Shown here in pieces: positions 8,314 through 16,617 of a stretch of 64,000 nt of DNA (position 1 is its first letter; every line of letters starts with the position of its first letter). The translations under genes and the position numbers were made by a program. Below the pieces are notes generated by a model. That model saw only the letters and a program-made list of their open reading frames with translations. It did not search any database and had not been told where the DNA came from. Source of the DNA: DASPJR01 sp035628505 (GTDB taxonomy: Bacteria > Planctomycetota > SZUA-567 > H5-PLA8). The DNA is taken from assembly GCA_035628505.1 (NCBI GenBank), contig DASPJR010000114.1, forward strand, positions 1 to 64,000, written 5' to 3'.

Positions 8314-9402
8314 TTTTACGCAGCGAAAACCGGTATGCGAAAGGCCCGTGTCCACCGCGCCTTTGCCGCGCGCGCCCGGCAGGTAGCGGATGCAGTAGAG
8401 ATCGCTGCAGAGAAACGAGCCGCCGCGCTGAACTTTCTTGGGCATGCCTGGTTCAAGCGGGTCAAAGCTGTCGCTCGGGCCCGTGGGATTCTTCTCTGGG
8501 CTTTTCTCGTAGTAATCCGGACGGTACCAGTCAGCGCACCATTCCCAGACGTTTCCGGCCATGTCGTATAGCCCGAAGCCGTTCGGCGCGTACGAGGCAA
8601 CAGCGGCAACACCGCGGCTGCCGTCTTCTTCCGAATTCTCCGCCGGGAACTTGCCCTGCCATATATTGGCCATCCATTTCTTGTTCGGAGTCAGCTCTTC
8701 GCCCCAGGAGTAGCGCTTTTGATGCAGCCCGCCCCGAGCGGCATATTCCCACTCGGCTTCCGTCGGCAGGCGTTTGCCCGCCCATTTGGCAAACGCCTCA
8801 GCGTCGTACCAGCAGATGTGCACGACTGGAAATTTCTCGCGCCCTTTAATGCTTGAGCCCGGGCCTTCAGGCTGCCGCCAGCTTGCGCCGGGCACGTACT
8901 GCCACCACTGGGTATGGTCGTCCAGCGCAATGGCTTCCTTCGGTGGCGAAAACACGATTGCACCGGCGACGAGTTTGTCTTCGGGCACGCCCGGAAAATC
9001 TTTAGGATCAGGCTTGCGTTCGGCGATGGTCAGGTACCCGGTCTCTTTCACGAACTGTTCGAACTGTTCGTTGGTGACCTCGGTCTTGTCCATCCAGAAT
9101 CCATCCACGGTAACTTTGTGGATGGGCCGCGTGTCGGCGAATTCGCCTTCCATGCCCATGGCGAATGTGCCGCCCGGAATCCAGACCATCTCCTTGTCGA
9201 ACTTCACGCCTTCAAGTTTGCGCGGCGCCTGCGACGGCGTTTCTTTCGCAGTTGAGAGCTCTAAAGTCTTCGGCGATTCCGCGTTAACCTTTGGCGATGC
9301 GGGGGAGGCTCGCAGGAAAAACAAGCCAAGCACCAGGACAACGGCGAGCATCCCGAAGATCACGCCGAAAGGGATAGGAGTATTTGATTCTGCTTCAGTC
9401 AT
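8311..9402 (-). CDS. Membrane-anchored formylglycine-generating enzyme family protein
   Basis: 363 residues: one N-terminal membrane helix (about 12-30, FGVIFGMLAVVLVLGLFFL) and a SUMF1/FGE-sulfatase domain from about residue 70. Family landmarks: VWIPGGTFAMG at the start, KTEVTNEQFEQFVKETGY, KFPVVHICWYDAEAFAKWAGKRLPTEAEWEYAARGG in pieces, MAGNVWEWCADWY, and RGGSFLC followed by YC. Cys332 and Cys337 have the five-residue spacing of the two copper-binding catalytic cysteines of formylglycine-generating enzyme, so it may be catalytically active rather than only a C-type-lectin-like relative. No sulfatase gene lies in the window. The topology places the domain outside the cytoplasm. Confidence 0.85.
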   Translation of the reverse strand: MTEAESNTPIPFGVIFGMLAVVLVLGLFFLRASPASPKVNAESPKTLELSTAKETPSQAPRKLEGVKFDKEMVWIPGGTFAMGMEGEFADTRPIHKVTVDGFWMDKTEVTNEQFEQFVKETGYLTIAERKPDPKDFPGVPEDKLVAGAIVFSPPKEAIALDDHTQWWQYVPGASWRQPEGPGSSIKGREKFPVVHICWYDAEAFAKWAGKRLPTEAEWEYAARGGLHQKRYSWGEELTPNKKWMANIWQGKFPAENSEEDGSRGVAAVASYAPNGFGLYDMAGNVWEWCADWYRPDYYEKSPEKNPTGPSDSFDPLEPGMPKKVQRGGSFLCSDLYCIRYLPGARGKGAVDTGLSHTGFRCVK

Positions 9403-9635
9403 AAATAAAGTCTCGAGCCGGCGCTAAAGTATAATGAGTCGCGTGACTGGAGGAACTGTCATTTTCAGGGGGTGTATGGCGACTTTTACCTCTTGCCGCT
9501 ACTCGGGGGAGCTCATATGCTCGTGCGTGGGGGTCATACACTAACTTACACGCAAGCCGCTTTTCGCCGCTCGAAAAAAGAGAGGTCGCCCGCTGCCGTC
9601 GCCGCGCAACGGGCCTGACGCGAAAGTGCACTATC

Positions 9636-11069
9636 ATGAGCGAGCTCATTGTAACATGCGCGGGGTGTGGCAAACGCTACAAGGGCGTTTCAAGCGGCAA
9701 GCGCTTCCGCTGCTCCGGCTGCGAAAACATTTTCAGCTTTCCTGACAGCATCCGCCAGCCGGCGGACGGCACGATCCTGTGCTCCAATTGCTGGACCGGC
9801 TATGAAGCCAGCGACCAGGCTCAGACCTGTCTGATCTGCTCGCAGAAACTGGCGCCCGGGATCAGCGCGCGCGCCGTTCCATCTGCCGATACACCGGCAT
9901 CGCGGCCAGCTTCGGTAAGCGGCCATTACCAGAGCATTCCCGGTGAAGGCGGAATACTCACTGACGATTCTTCCAGCAGCAACGGCGATGAGAACGCAAA
10001 CTCTATGGACGCATTGAAGCAGGAAAATGAAAAGCTGAAGCTGCAGATGGCGGAGCTCAAATCGCGGCAGGCGATGATCCAGGAAGCGCAGATCAAGCTG
10101 GGTGAAGAACGCGACGCCGCCGTTTCCGCGCGCAAAGGGCTGGAAGACCGCATCACCGAACTGAAGACGCGGCTGGCCGTCGCTGCTGAAACGCAGGACA
10201 AGATGAAAGCCGAAGTCGAAGCGGCGCTCTCCGCAAAGCTTGTCGCGGAAGCCGCGGTGCTCGACCATGAACTGCGCACCAAGGCCGCGCAGGACGCTGC
10301 AGTGGCCGCCACACGCGAGCGCGATGATGAGGAACTCGCCGCCAAGGTGCAGGCCGAACGCGACGCGGCGCTCGAGCGCGAGAAAAACACTGAGGCGCGC
10401 CTGGTCGAATTTTCAACCCGCGCCGATGCCGCGCGGGAAGAGAAAGACCGCGCGCAGGCTGAACGCAAGCAGCTCGAGGACATCCGTCGCGAGCTCGAAA
10501 CGAAGCTTGCCGCCCTGCAGAGCCGCCTCGATGCGCTGCAGGACAATCTGACTTCGGCGCAACTTGAACGCGAAGCGGCGACGGACGCCCGGCAGAATCT
10601 GGAAGCGCGCCTGAGCGATCTGCAGAACATGGCTCTGAACGCACAGAAGGCTCAAATGACGCTGCAGATCGAACGCGACGGCGCAGTCGAAGCGCTCGAG
10701 ACCGAGCGGCGCAAGCTGGCGGAGACGACGGAAAACCTGCGCCATTTCCAGGAGCTGGCCACGACGGCGCTTGGGCCGCTCGGCAGCGAATACAGCAAGA
10801 TCGCCACTGAGCTGATCGAGCAGAGCGAAGCGCTGTTCCGGCTCTCGCTGCAGACGCAGGAGGAGCTCGACCGACGCCGCACGGAGCTGCGCGCGATTGC
10901 CGCGTCGCTGAAAGGAAAGCTCGACTCAAGCTGCCGCGATTTCGTCGAACGCCTCTCACAAACGGCGCCCGAAATCCCGCAACCGGCGGATGAAAGCAGC
11001 GGCGTGCTCCTCGCCGCGGAGCCGCCCGTTATCGCCGACAAACCGGTGCCGCGCAGCACGGTGGCGTAA
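9636..11069 (+). CDS. Zinc-ribbon protein with long coiled coil
   Basis: 477 residues. Residues 8-30 contain CAGCGKRYKG and CSGCENIFSF, and residues about 48-70 contain CSNCWTGYE and CLICSQKL, so there are two CxxC pairs of zinc-ribbon type, as in MJ0042-like ribbons. From about 125 to 440 the sequence is an almost unbroken charged coiled coil rich in Glu, Ala, Arg and Lys heptads. There is no signal peptide or membrane segment. The architecture suggests a cytoplasmic scaffold, but no function is known. The preceding 230 bp hold a TATAAT at 9430-9435, too far away to be assigned confidently. Confidence 0.7.
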   Translation: MSELIVTCAGCGKRYKGVSSGKRFRCSGCENIFSFPDSIRQPADGTILCSNCWTGYEASDQAQTCLICSQKLAPGISARAVPSADTPASRPASVSGHYQSIPGEGGILTDDSSSSNGDENANSMDALKQENEKLKLQMAELKSRQAMIQEAQIKLGEERDAAVSARKGLEDRITELKTRLAVAAETQDKMKAEVEAALSAKLVAEAAVLDHELRTKAAQDAAVAATRERDDEELAAKVQAERDAALEREKNTEARLVEFSTRADAAREEKDRAQAERKQLEDIRRELETKLAALQSRLDALQDNLTSAQLEREAATDARQNLEARLSDLQNMALNAQKAQMTLQIERDGAVEALETERRKLAETTENLRHFQELATTALGPLGSEYSKIATELIEQSEALFRLSLQTQEELDRRRTELRAIAASLKGKLDSSCRDFVERLSQTAPEIPQPADESSGVLLAAEPPVIADKPVPRSTVA

Positions 11070-11101
11070 ATGCCGAACGACGATTGACGATTGGGACGGG
11101 T

Positions 11102-11773
11102 ATGCGGATCGATGACCCCGACGAATGCGATTTCAGCCGCCTTGTCCCAATTGCAGCTGGTATTGCGCTATGGATGATGGCATTTGTTCACTTCCTGGAT
11201 TTCATCCGATACCGTAACATTTTTGCTGATTATCGATTCTTTTTTAATGCAACGCAGTCGAAATCGAACCTGATTCATTTTCTCAACCCGCCGCCATTCG
11301 TTGTCAGCTTCCTGTGCATGGCAGGGAGCGGCGCCATCGCCTACGGGTTTTTTAAAAAAGACGAACGCCGCTTCAGCTTGCTCGGGCTTGTTCTGTTCGT
11401 TTTGCTGATTGGTTGCGCAGGGGCGTTACCTTGGATCGGGCACGATCGTCCAGGCAGAATCGCAATCGTGTGCGCGGATTTTAAGCCTATCTCGCTCGAG
11501 ACTCTGAAGAAGATAAAAAGGACTGTGGAAGACCGCTGGTATGACTCGCACAAAACCCATATTCATGAATTCGTTGAAATAAGGGGTACTGACACAGGAT
11601 TGACATTCACCGTTTCGACCGGAAGAACGCCTGAAGACCGTCGGCGAGCTGACCAGTTCCTCCGGTTTATCGAACCGGTCTTGTCCGAACTCGCTGTTGA
11701 AGCAGGTCTTCCGCCGATAGAACCCGAGAATCGAAGAAAGACCGTATTTCCTCGCGGATCAGGGGAGTTCTGA
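11102..11773 (+). CDS. Unknown membrane protein
   Basis: 223 residues from the ATG at 11102, preceded by a GGGACGGG ribosome-binding site (a TTG six codons upstream is the alternative). Three hydrophobic segments: about 15-35, 65-85 and 90-112. The C-terminal 110 residues are soluble and mixed alpha/beta, with a basic end. No family recognised. It follows the zinc-ribbon gene by 32 bp on the same strand and could be co-transcribed. Confidence 0.6.
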   Translation: MRIDDPDECDFSRLVPIAAGIALWMMAFVHFLDFIRYRNIFADYRFFFNATQSKSNLIHFLNPPPFVVSFLCMAGSGAIAYGFFKKDERRFSLLGLVLFVLLIGCAGALPWIGHDRPGRIAIVCADFKPISLETLKKIKRTVEDRWYDSHKTHIHEFVEIRGTDTGLTFTVSTGRTPEDRRRADQFLRFIEPVLSELAVEAGLPPIEPENRRKTVFPRGSGEF

Positions 11774-11805
11774 CGTATGTTCGCGAAGCACGAACACGAA
11801 CCCTT

Positions 11806-11925
11806 CAAATATTTCTCTGCGCAACTCCGCGTTCTCTGCGTCTCTGCGGTGAAGTCGTTAAGTTCCGCTATTGCCTTTGTGTCTTCGTGTCTTTGTGTTT
11901 AAAAAGAGCCTCAAAGACACGGAGC
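11806..11925. repeat. CTCTGCG / CACGAAG-type phrase repeats before hslV
   Basis: CTCTGCG-CAACTCCGCG-TTCTCTGCG-TCTCTGCGG phrases at 11815-11850 and a CTTTGTG-TCTTCGTG-TCTTTGTG run at 11875-11899, the latter facing TCAAAGACACGGAG (11911-11924), so the two can pair just upstream of hslV. Confidence 0.6.
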
Positions 11926-11933
11926 GACGACGC

Positions 11934-12473
11934 ATGAGCGAAAATACGTTTCACGGGACCACGATTATTGCGGTGCGGCGCGGGAATGCGGTCGCGATCG
12001 GCGGCGATGGGCAGGTCACGCATGGCAATACGGTGCTGAAGTCCACCGCGCACAAGATTCGCAAGCTCAAAGGCGGCAGCGTCATTGCGGGCTTCGCGGG
12101 CTCGACGGCCGACGCCTTTACGCTGCTCGAAAAGTTTGAGGGCAAGCTCGACCAGTACAAAGGCAACCTGCGCCGCGCGGGCGTGGAACTCGCCAAGGAA
12201 TGGCGCACCGACCGCATGCTGCGCCGCCTCGAAGCGATGCTCGTCGCCGCCGACAAGGAAGCGCTGATCCTGCTGACTGGCCAGGGCGACGTGGTCGAGC
12301 CCGATGACGGCATCATCGGCATCGGATCCGGCGGCGCCTTCGCACTGTCCGCTGCCCGCGCGCTCGTCAAGCATACCAAGCTCACTCCGCGCCAGATCGT
12401 CGAAGCCGCCCTGAAAGAGGCCGCCGAGATTTGCATCTATACCAATGGAAATCTGGTTATCGAGGAGCTGTGA
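11934..12473 (+). CDS. hslV: ATP-dependent protease subunit HslV
   Basis: 179 residues from the ATG at 11934, behind GGAG. The protein is collinear with E. coli HslV: GTTIIAVRRG at the N-terminus (catalytic Thr after removal of a short SENTFHG propeptide), AIGGDGQVTHGNTV, GFAGSTADAFTLLEKFE, WRTDRMLRRLEAM, GIGSGGAFA and a terminal ICIYTNGNLVIEEL. HslV forms two stacked hexameric rings and needs the AAA+ unfoldase HslU. No hslU gene is found on either side here, although the two are often adjacent. The in-frame start at 11871 runs through repeat DNA and is rejected. Confidence 0.95.
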   Translation: MSENTFHGTTIIAVRRGNAVAIGGDGQVTHGNTVLKSTAHKIRKLKGGSVIAGFAGSTADAFTLLEKFEGKLDQYKGNLRRAGVELAKEWRTDRMLRRLEAMLVAADKEALILLTGQGDVVEPDDGIIGIGSGGAFALSAARALVKHTKLTPRQIVEAALKEAAEICIYTNGNLVIEEL

Positions 12474-12491
12474 ACCAGGGCTCTAATACGA

Positions 12492-12931
12492 ATGGCGCGA
12501 AAGAATTCACCTTCCGTATACCTCGACACGAGCTTTATCTCCGCACTGCACTATCGCGGAAGCGAGATTCACTGCACTCACAGACACTTGGAATCACGCG
12601 ACTGGTGGGAGAATGAACGCGGCCATTTCAAACTGCTGACATCTCGAATCACGGAGGAAGAGTTACTCGCGGGGGAATATTGGCGTCAAGATCAGAAGGC
12701 CGTTGCCGAGGCTCGGCGTTTGACTTTTCTGCCCTTATGTAAAGACGTTGGTGAGATTGCATGCCTTGTGACGGAACAGCATATCGTACCGAAGAATAAA
12801 CCGTACGATGCTTTGCGTTGGCATTCTGCATTCACTACGCTGTAGATTACCTGTTGAGTTGGAATTTTGCCCATTTGGCCAACGAACGGGTGCAAGAAGC
12901 ACTCCGGCTTGTGGCGAAGGAACAAAGCTAA
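12492..12931 (+). pseudogene. Frameshifted PIN-domain gene
   Basis: The first frame (start 12492) encodes VYLDTSFISALHYRG, the PIN-family first acidic motif, through ITEEELL to KPYDAL, then runs to a stop at 12843. The frame at position 2 (mod 3) continues the family sequence exactly: LAFCIHYAVDYLLSWNFAHLANE and on to a stop at 12929-12931. Joining the two needs one missing base near 12816-12818, in the codon after DAL. The joined product is about 146 residues, normal for a PIN ribonuclease of the VapC type. So this is either a decayed toxin gene or a sequencing error. It follows hslV by 18 bp, and its downstream small partner begins 13 bp after the restored stop. Confidence 0.75.
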
Positions 12932-12944
12932 GAAGGAGACACTC

Positions 12945-13160
12945 ATGTTGACTCGAACTTCTCGCAACGACACCACGGATCGTGACTTCGTGCGCGAGTC
13001 GAGGCGCGTGAGGGATGATCTCAATAGAAAGTTTTCAACTGTTCAGGCTGCCTATGAGCATTTGATGGAGTTGGAACGAAAAGCAAAGCGCACGCCTCGC
13101 CGACGAACTACCAATAAGGCCGCTACACTCGCGACGCACCGTAAAAGACGAGCAGGCTGA
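12945..13160 (+). CDS. Small basic protein, putative partner of PIN gene
   Basis: 71 residues from the ATG at 12945 with a good AAGGAGAC site 5 bases upstream. The core, DFVRESRRVRDDLNRKFSTV followed by QAAYEHLMELERK, resembles short proteins paired with PIN-domain genes (a helix with E-x-R-R-x-R-D followed by a short helix), and the end is Lys/Arg-rich. Its tight spacing to the PIN gene suggests a toxin-antitoxin-like pair in the less common toxin-first order; that is an inference. Confidence 0.55.
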   Translation: MLTRTSRNDTTDRDFVRESRRVRDDLNRKFSTVQAAYEHLMELERKAKRTPRRRTTNKAATLATHRKRRAG

Positions 13161-13249
13161 AGGCCTGCTCCGCTCCGCAGAAAAACCGCTTTTTCACGGG
13201 AAATCCGCTCGCCTTCTGTGGCTATAGAAGCACAGGGGGTCGTTCTGTC

Positions 13250-14371
13250 ATGCTTAAACGGATCTGTCTGCTCGCGCTTCTCGTTGGCTGCATTCTTCTT
13301 TCTTGCCGCGCCGTAGCCTCGGAGCGTCTCGAGCTAAAAGGACAGCGCATCGTTTTTCTCGGAGATTCCATCACCGACGGCAACAGCTATCCGCTGATGG
13401 TCCGTCAGGCGCTAAAAGAAGCAGGCAAAGATCTGCCGGTGCTGATCAACGCAGGTATCGGCGGCGACACCGCGGCGGGAATGATCAAGCGTCTGGAGCG
13501 TGATGTGTTCGTGCACCGTCCGACGCTCGTTTCGATCAGCGTGGGCATCAACGATGTCCTCCGAAAAGTCGAGACGCGCGATTACGTGACGACGGTCGGT
13601 GCCATCGCCGAGCAGATCAGATCCAAGAATATTCCCCTGCTGATTCTGACAACAAGCGTGCTCGGCAAAAAACACGAAGCTGCGGATAAGCGCCTGGAGG
13701 AATTCAACGCAGCGCTGCGCGAGATCGCCATAAAAACCGGCGCGAGGCTGGGCGATGTCAATCAGCGCATGAACGCGGCTCGGGCGGCCGGCGAAACAGT
13801 GCTGGAAGAAGATGAAGTGCATCCAAACTATGCGGGACAGCGTCTGATGGCCCGAACGGTGCTCGATGCTCTCGGCTGCGAGAGCGTGCCGCTTCCAGCG
13901 AAATTTGAAGTCGAGCTGATACCGGACATCGTTCGCAAGTGGCAGATCGTTCCTGTGCCCGACAAGACTCCGCCTCTCATGGCCGAGACGCTGGCGAAGC
14001 TGGCACCCGATGGTAAGTGGAAAACGCTGCGCCTTCCGGAGAAGGAAACGCTCGAGCACTGGTGGCAGGACCAGGAGCGCCAGCGCGGCTTCGCCATGTC
14101 ACTGGATAAGCTCGCCGGAAAAGCGAGCACCTATTATGGCGTGGCAACGTTCGGCCAGCCCAAGGCACGCAGCGCGTTCATCAATACTGGCGGACAACTG
14201 AAAAGCGTGTGGCTTAACGGCAGAAATGTTTATAAGGCCTCAGCAGAGTGGACCGGCTGGCACGCCGGCCGCGAACGCATCCCTGTCGAGCTGCCTGCCG
14301 GAACCAACACGCTCGTGATTGAAACCGGCTCGCAGTTTTTCCTGAGTATTTCGGAAACTAACGATTGGTGA
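13250..14371 (+). CDS. Secreted SGNH/GDSL hydrolase
   Basis: 373 residues with a signal peptide containing a lipobox-like LLSC (MLKRICLLALLVGCILLSCRAVAS). The SGNH blocks are all visible: GDSITDG near residue 39 (catalytic Ser), GIGGDTAAG, VGINDV (Asn) and DEVHPN (Asp/His). The domain ends near 205; the remaining 160 residues form a beta-rich domain with GVATFGQPKAR and LVIETG strands, as in carbohydrate-esterase-associated modules. Probably removes acyl groups from a glycan outside the cytoplasm; the substrate is not predictable. A second SGNH gene lies at 46.9 kb. Confidence 0.85.
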   Translation: MLKRICLLALLVGCILLSCRAVASERLELKGQRIVFLGDSITDGNSYPLMVRQALKEAGKDLPVLINAGIGGDTAAGMIKRLERDVFVHRPTLVSISVGINDVLRKVETRDYVTTVGAIAEQIRSKNIPLLILTTSVLGKKHEAADKRLEEFNAALREIAIKTGARLGDVNQRMNAARAAGETVLEEDEVHPNYAGQRLMARTVLDALGCESVPLPAKFEVELIPDIVRKWQIVPVPDKTPPLMAETLAKLAPDGKWKTLRLPEKETLEHWWQDQERQRGFAMSLDKLAGKASTYYGVATFGQPKARSAFINTGGQLKSVWLNGRNVYKASAEWTGWHAGRERIPVELPAGTNTLVIETGSQFFLSISETNDW

Positions 14372-14477
14372 AAAAAGAAAGGCTTCCAGGGTTTGGGGTT
14401 CAGGGTCTGAGCGCGACACTCAAACGCACTGTACCGTGAAACCCTGAACCCTGGACCCTTTTCCCTGGACCCTGCCA

Positions 14478-15929
14478 TTACTCGCGCTTCGTGTGAATCT
14501 TTACGGCGCGGCGGCGCTCGTCGGCGGTCCATTCGATTTTCACCCATTCGCCCACTTTCAGGCGCAGCATCTGGCGTATCATGTCTTTGTCTGGGCCACC
14601 GCCGTCGTGCGGAAGTCCGCCAATCCAGCGCGGGACATACTTTTCAACGTCACCATGCTCCGGCTTGATTTCAACGAACCCTTCGCCGCGCGAGACCACT
14701 TTCCCGATAGCCACGCCGCTCTTGCCTTCTTCGTGGCCGCCCTCGCGCTTCTTCTCGCCTTCGCCTTTACGCGGACGATCGCCGTCCTCACGCATTTTCT
14801 CGCCGTCACCCTTGCGCGGTTTCTCGCCCTCGCGGTGCTCGCCGTCGCCCTTGCGCACTTTCTCGCCTTCGCGATGCTCACCTTCTCCCTTGCGAACTTT
14901 CTCGCCTTCCCGGTGCTCGCCATCGCGCATCTTCTCGCCCTCGCGTTTTTCGCCGTGCTTGCGCTCGGCCGAGGCGACTTCGATTTTGCGCTCCGGAGCA
15001 GCCAGCACTTCCAGGCTGACGATGCGCGGATGTTCTTCAAGTTTCCAGACCAGCTTGACTTTGCTGCCGACGGCAACGCTTTTGATGACCCCGAGCATCT
15101 CCTTGTCGAAGCCGCCGCCATCCTTCGGCTGGCCGCCGCGCCAGAACGGCATGTACATTGCCGCTTCGTCGGAACCGTCGGCTTTGATGCTCAGCCAGGT
15201 TTCGCTCTTGGATGCGACGATACCCGTCACCGCGCCCCCTTCTTCACCCGCGGAGAGTGGCAGGCTGCCCCACGCACCGCTTAACAAGACCGCGCCTACC
15301 GCGACGCGCACGAACATCTGCTTGGCAGACATGTTTGCTCCTCCTTTTGCTTCCGGCACCCGCACCCTGAATTTTGTTCCAGTCACCACGACCGTTCCCA
15401 TTTCGCTCTGCACTGCAAAACTTCCGACTGCTTTGTCGACCTCGCATTCGACCGTTCCGCGCGAGAGGTAGATCCGTTCGGCTTTCTCCTCGCCTTCCAC
15501 GCGCAGCTCCGTGCGCGGCTGCATCTGTACGTGGCAGTAACCGCCGAGCTCGAACGAGCGCGCCTCCGTGGTCGTGCTGAGCACCGCACCGCGCTGCATC
15601 GCACCCGTGGCCACCGTTTTGGCCGGAGGCGCCGGCTCGGGGGCCGTCCCCGAGAATTTCTGCTCCTGCGTTCTGCGATTCGCGATCAGCAGTCCGCAGA
15701 GAACAGCCAGCGCCACCGTTGCAGCAATCGCAGCCGGCCACTTCCAGCGCGCCGGCTTTGCCGCATTCACGCTGAAAGTTTTGGCGGCAGGCTTCTGCGG
15801 TTCGGAAGCCGCCTTCAGGATGCGCAGAGCAAGGTTGGGAGGAGCCTCTCCGCCGAGCTCCTCGCGCAGGAGCACGTCGATCAGGCGGTCCTGTGCCTCC
15901 TCGTTGTCCTTTGGGTCCGTCGCATCCAT
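14478..15929 (-). CDS. FecR-like anti-sigma factor with duplicated C-terminal domains
   Basis: 483 residues from the ATG at 15929, two bases after the stop of the ECF sigma gene, so translation is probably coupled. Order: a cytoplasmic N-terminus (anti-sigma-like, about 1-60), one membrane helix (about 67-86), a FecR-type beta domain (about 105-235; SEMGTVVVTGTKFRV), then two copies of an 85-residue domain (about 235-320 and 400-483), each with a YxP.WxGGxPxDGGGxDKxM core, separated by a strongly charged repeat of HREGEKVRKGDGE type. A strong internal GGAGG lies just before Met at 15332 in the same frame and could start a shorter product. It is expected to hold the sigma factor at the membrane until a periplasmic signal arrives. 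Confidence 0.75.
   Translation of the reverse strand: MDATDPKDNEEAQDRLIDVLLREELGGEAPPNLALRILKAASEPQKPAAKTFSVNAAKPARWKWPAAIAATVALAVLCGLLIANRRTQEQKFSGTAPEPAPPAKTVATGAMQRGAVLSTTTEARSFELGGYCHVQMQPRTELRVEGEEKAERIYLSRGTVECEVDKAVGSFAVQSEMGTVVVTGTKFRVRVPEAKGGANMSAKQMFVRVAVGAVLLSGAWGSLPLSAGEEGGAVTGIVASKSETWLSIKADGSDEAAMYMPFWRGGQPKDGGGFDKEMLGVIKSVAVGSKVKLVWKLEEHPRIVSLEVLAAPERKIEVASAERKHGEKREGEKMRDGEHREGEKVRKGEGEHREGEKVRKGDGEHREGEKPRKGDGEKMREDGDRPRKGEGEKKREGGHEEGKSGVAIGKVVSRGEGFVEIKPEHGDVEKYVPRWIGGLPHDGGGPDKDMIRQMLRLKVGEWVKIEWTADERRRAVKIHTKRE
14715..14968. repeat. In-gene tandem repeat encoding charged HREGEK units
   Basis: On the minus strand, imperfect units of 36-39 bases encode E-H-R-E-G-E-K-V-R-K-G-D-G repeats, joining the two homologous domains of the FecR-like protein. 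The repeated DNA makes length variation by slippage likely. Confidence 0.8.
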
Positions 15930-15931
15930 GA

Positions 15932-16456
15932 CTACTGCGCCTCCAGGCGGCGGCGGATACACTGCGCGAGCGCCCCGCGCAGGCGCCGCATCAGAGACTT
16001 GATCCCGTCCTCGCTCATCGCGAACAGTTCAGCCAGTTCGCTGCGCGATTTGTTCTCGGCATAATGCAGCTTCAGCATGCGCCGCTGCTTTTCGCCGAGT
16101 GTCTCAAGGCACCTGCGCAAGGCCTCGATCGTTTCGAAGCCATCGCCCTCGCGCAGGAACTCCTGCTTCCATATCTGCTCGGCCTGCTCGAGCGAGGCGC
16201 TGTCGGCATGCACGGGATTGCTGCGTGAGCGCCGGCAGTGCATCAGGAACAGGTTGCGCGCAATGCCTCGCAGCCACGCGGATTGTTTTCGCTCGTCACG
16301 CGGAGCATCCAGGTCACGGCTGCGAAAGGCGGCCAGAAACGTTTCCTGGGCGAGGTCTTCAGCCACGGACGTGCTCTCCGCCCCGAGGTATCGGACGTAC
16401 CGGTACACTTCAGCCTGGTGCATCCGAACCAGTGTTTCCAGCTCCGCGTGCGTCAT
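15932..16456 (-). CDS. ECF-type RNA polymerase sigma factor
   Basis: 174 residues. Region 2 is at about 10-80 (YRYVRYLGAEST, DLAQETFLAAFR, WLRGIARNLFLMHCRR) and region 4 at about 110-170 (CLETLGEKQRRMLKLHYAENKSRSELAELFAMSEDGIKSLM, in pieces, an HTH). The gene is immediately upstream of its FecR-like membrane partner, the usual arrangement for sigma/anti-sigma pairs. The TATACT at 16466-16471 on the minus strand, close to the start, may be a -10 box. Its regulon cannot be inferred here. Confidence 0.9.
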   Translation of the reverse strand: MTHAELETLVRMHQAEVYRYVRYLGAESTSVAEDLAQETFLAAFRSRDLDAPRDERKQSAWLRGIARNLFLMHCRRSRSNPVHADSASLEQAEQIWKQEFLREGDGFETIEALRRCLETLGEKQRRMLKLHYAENKSRSELAELFAMSEDGIKSLMRRLRGALAQCIRRRLEAQ

Positions 16457-16617
16457 GTTCTCTGCAGTATAGTTGCGCAGGAGCTGTCAGGGGGTGCAGA
16501 AATTTTGTATCGGCGGATCAAGCCCGCCACCGGGAACATCCAGAAGTCCAAAGACGCTGCCACGGCCGGCAGTTATCGGCGGTTTCTATTTTGCATTTTT
16601 GCCCCCGGCACTCTTTA

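Noticed and set aside
9427..9436. TATAAT as promoter for the zinc-ribbon gene
   Set aside because: No matching -35 box at the proper distance, and it lies 200 bp from the start codon.
15300..15332. Internal Met of the FecR-like gene as start of a separate secreted protein
   Set aside because: The hydrophobic stretch also fits as the next strand of the FecR domain and the frame is continuous; kept as a finding rather than a separate gene.
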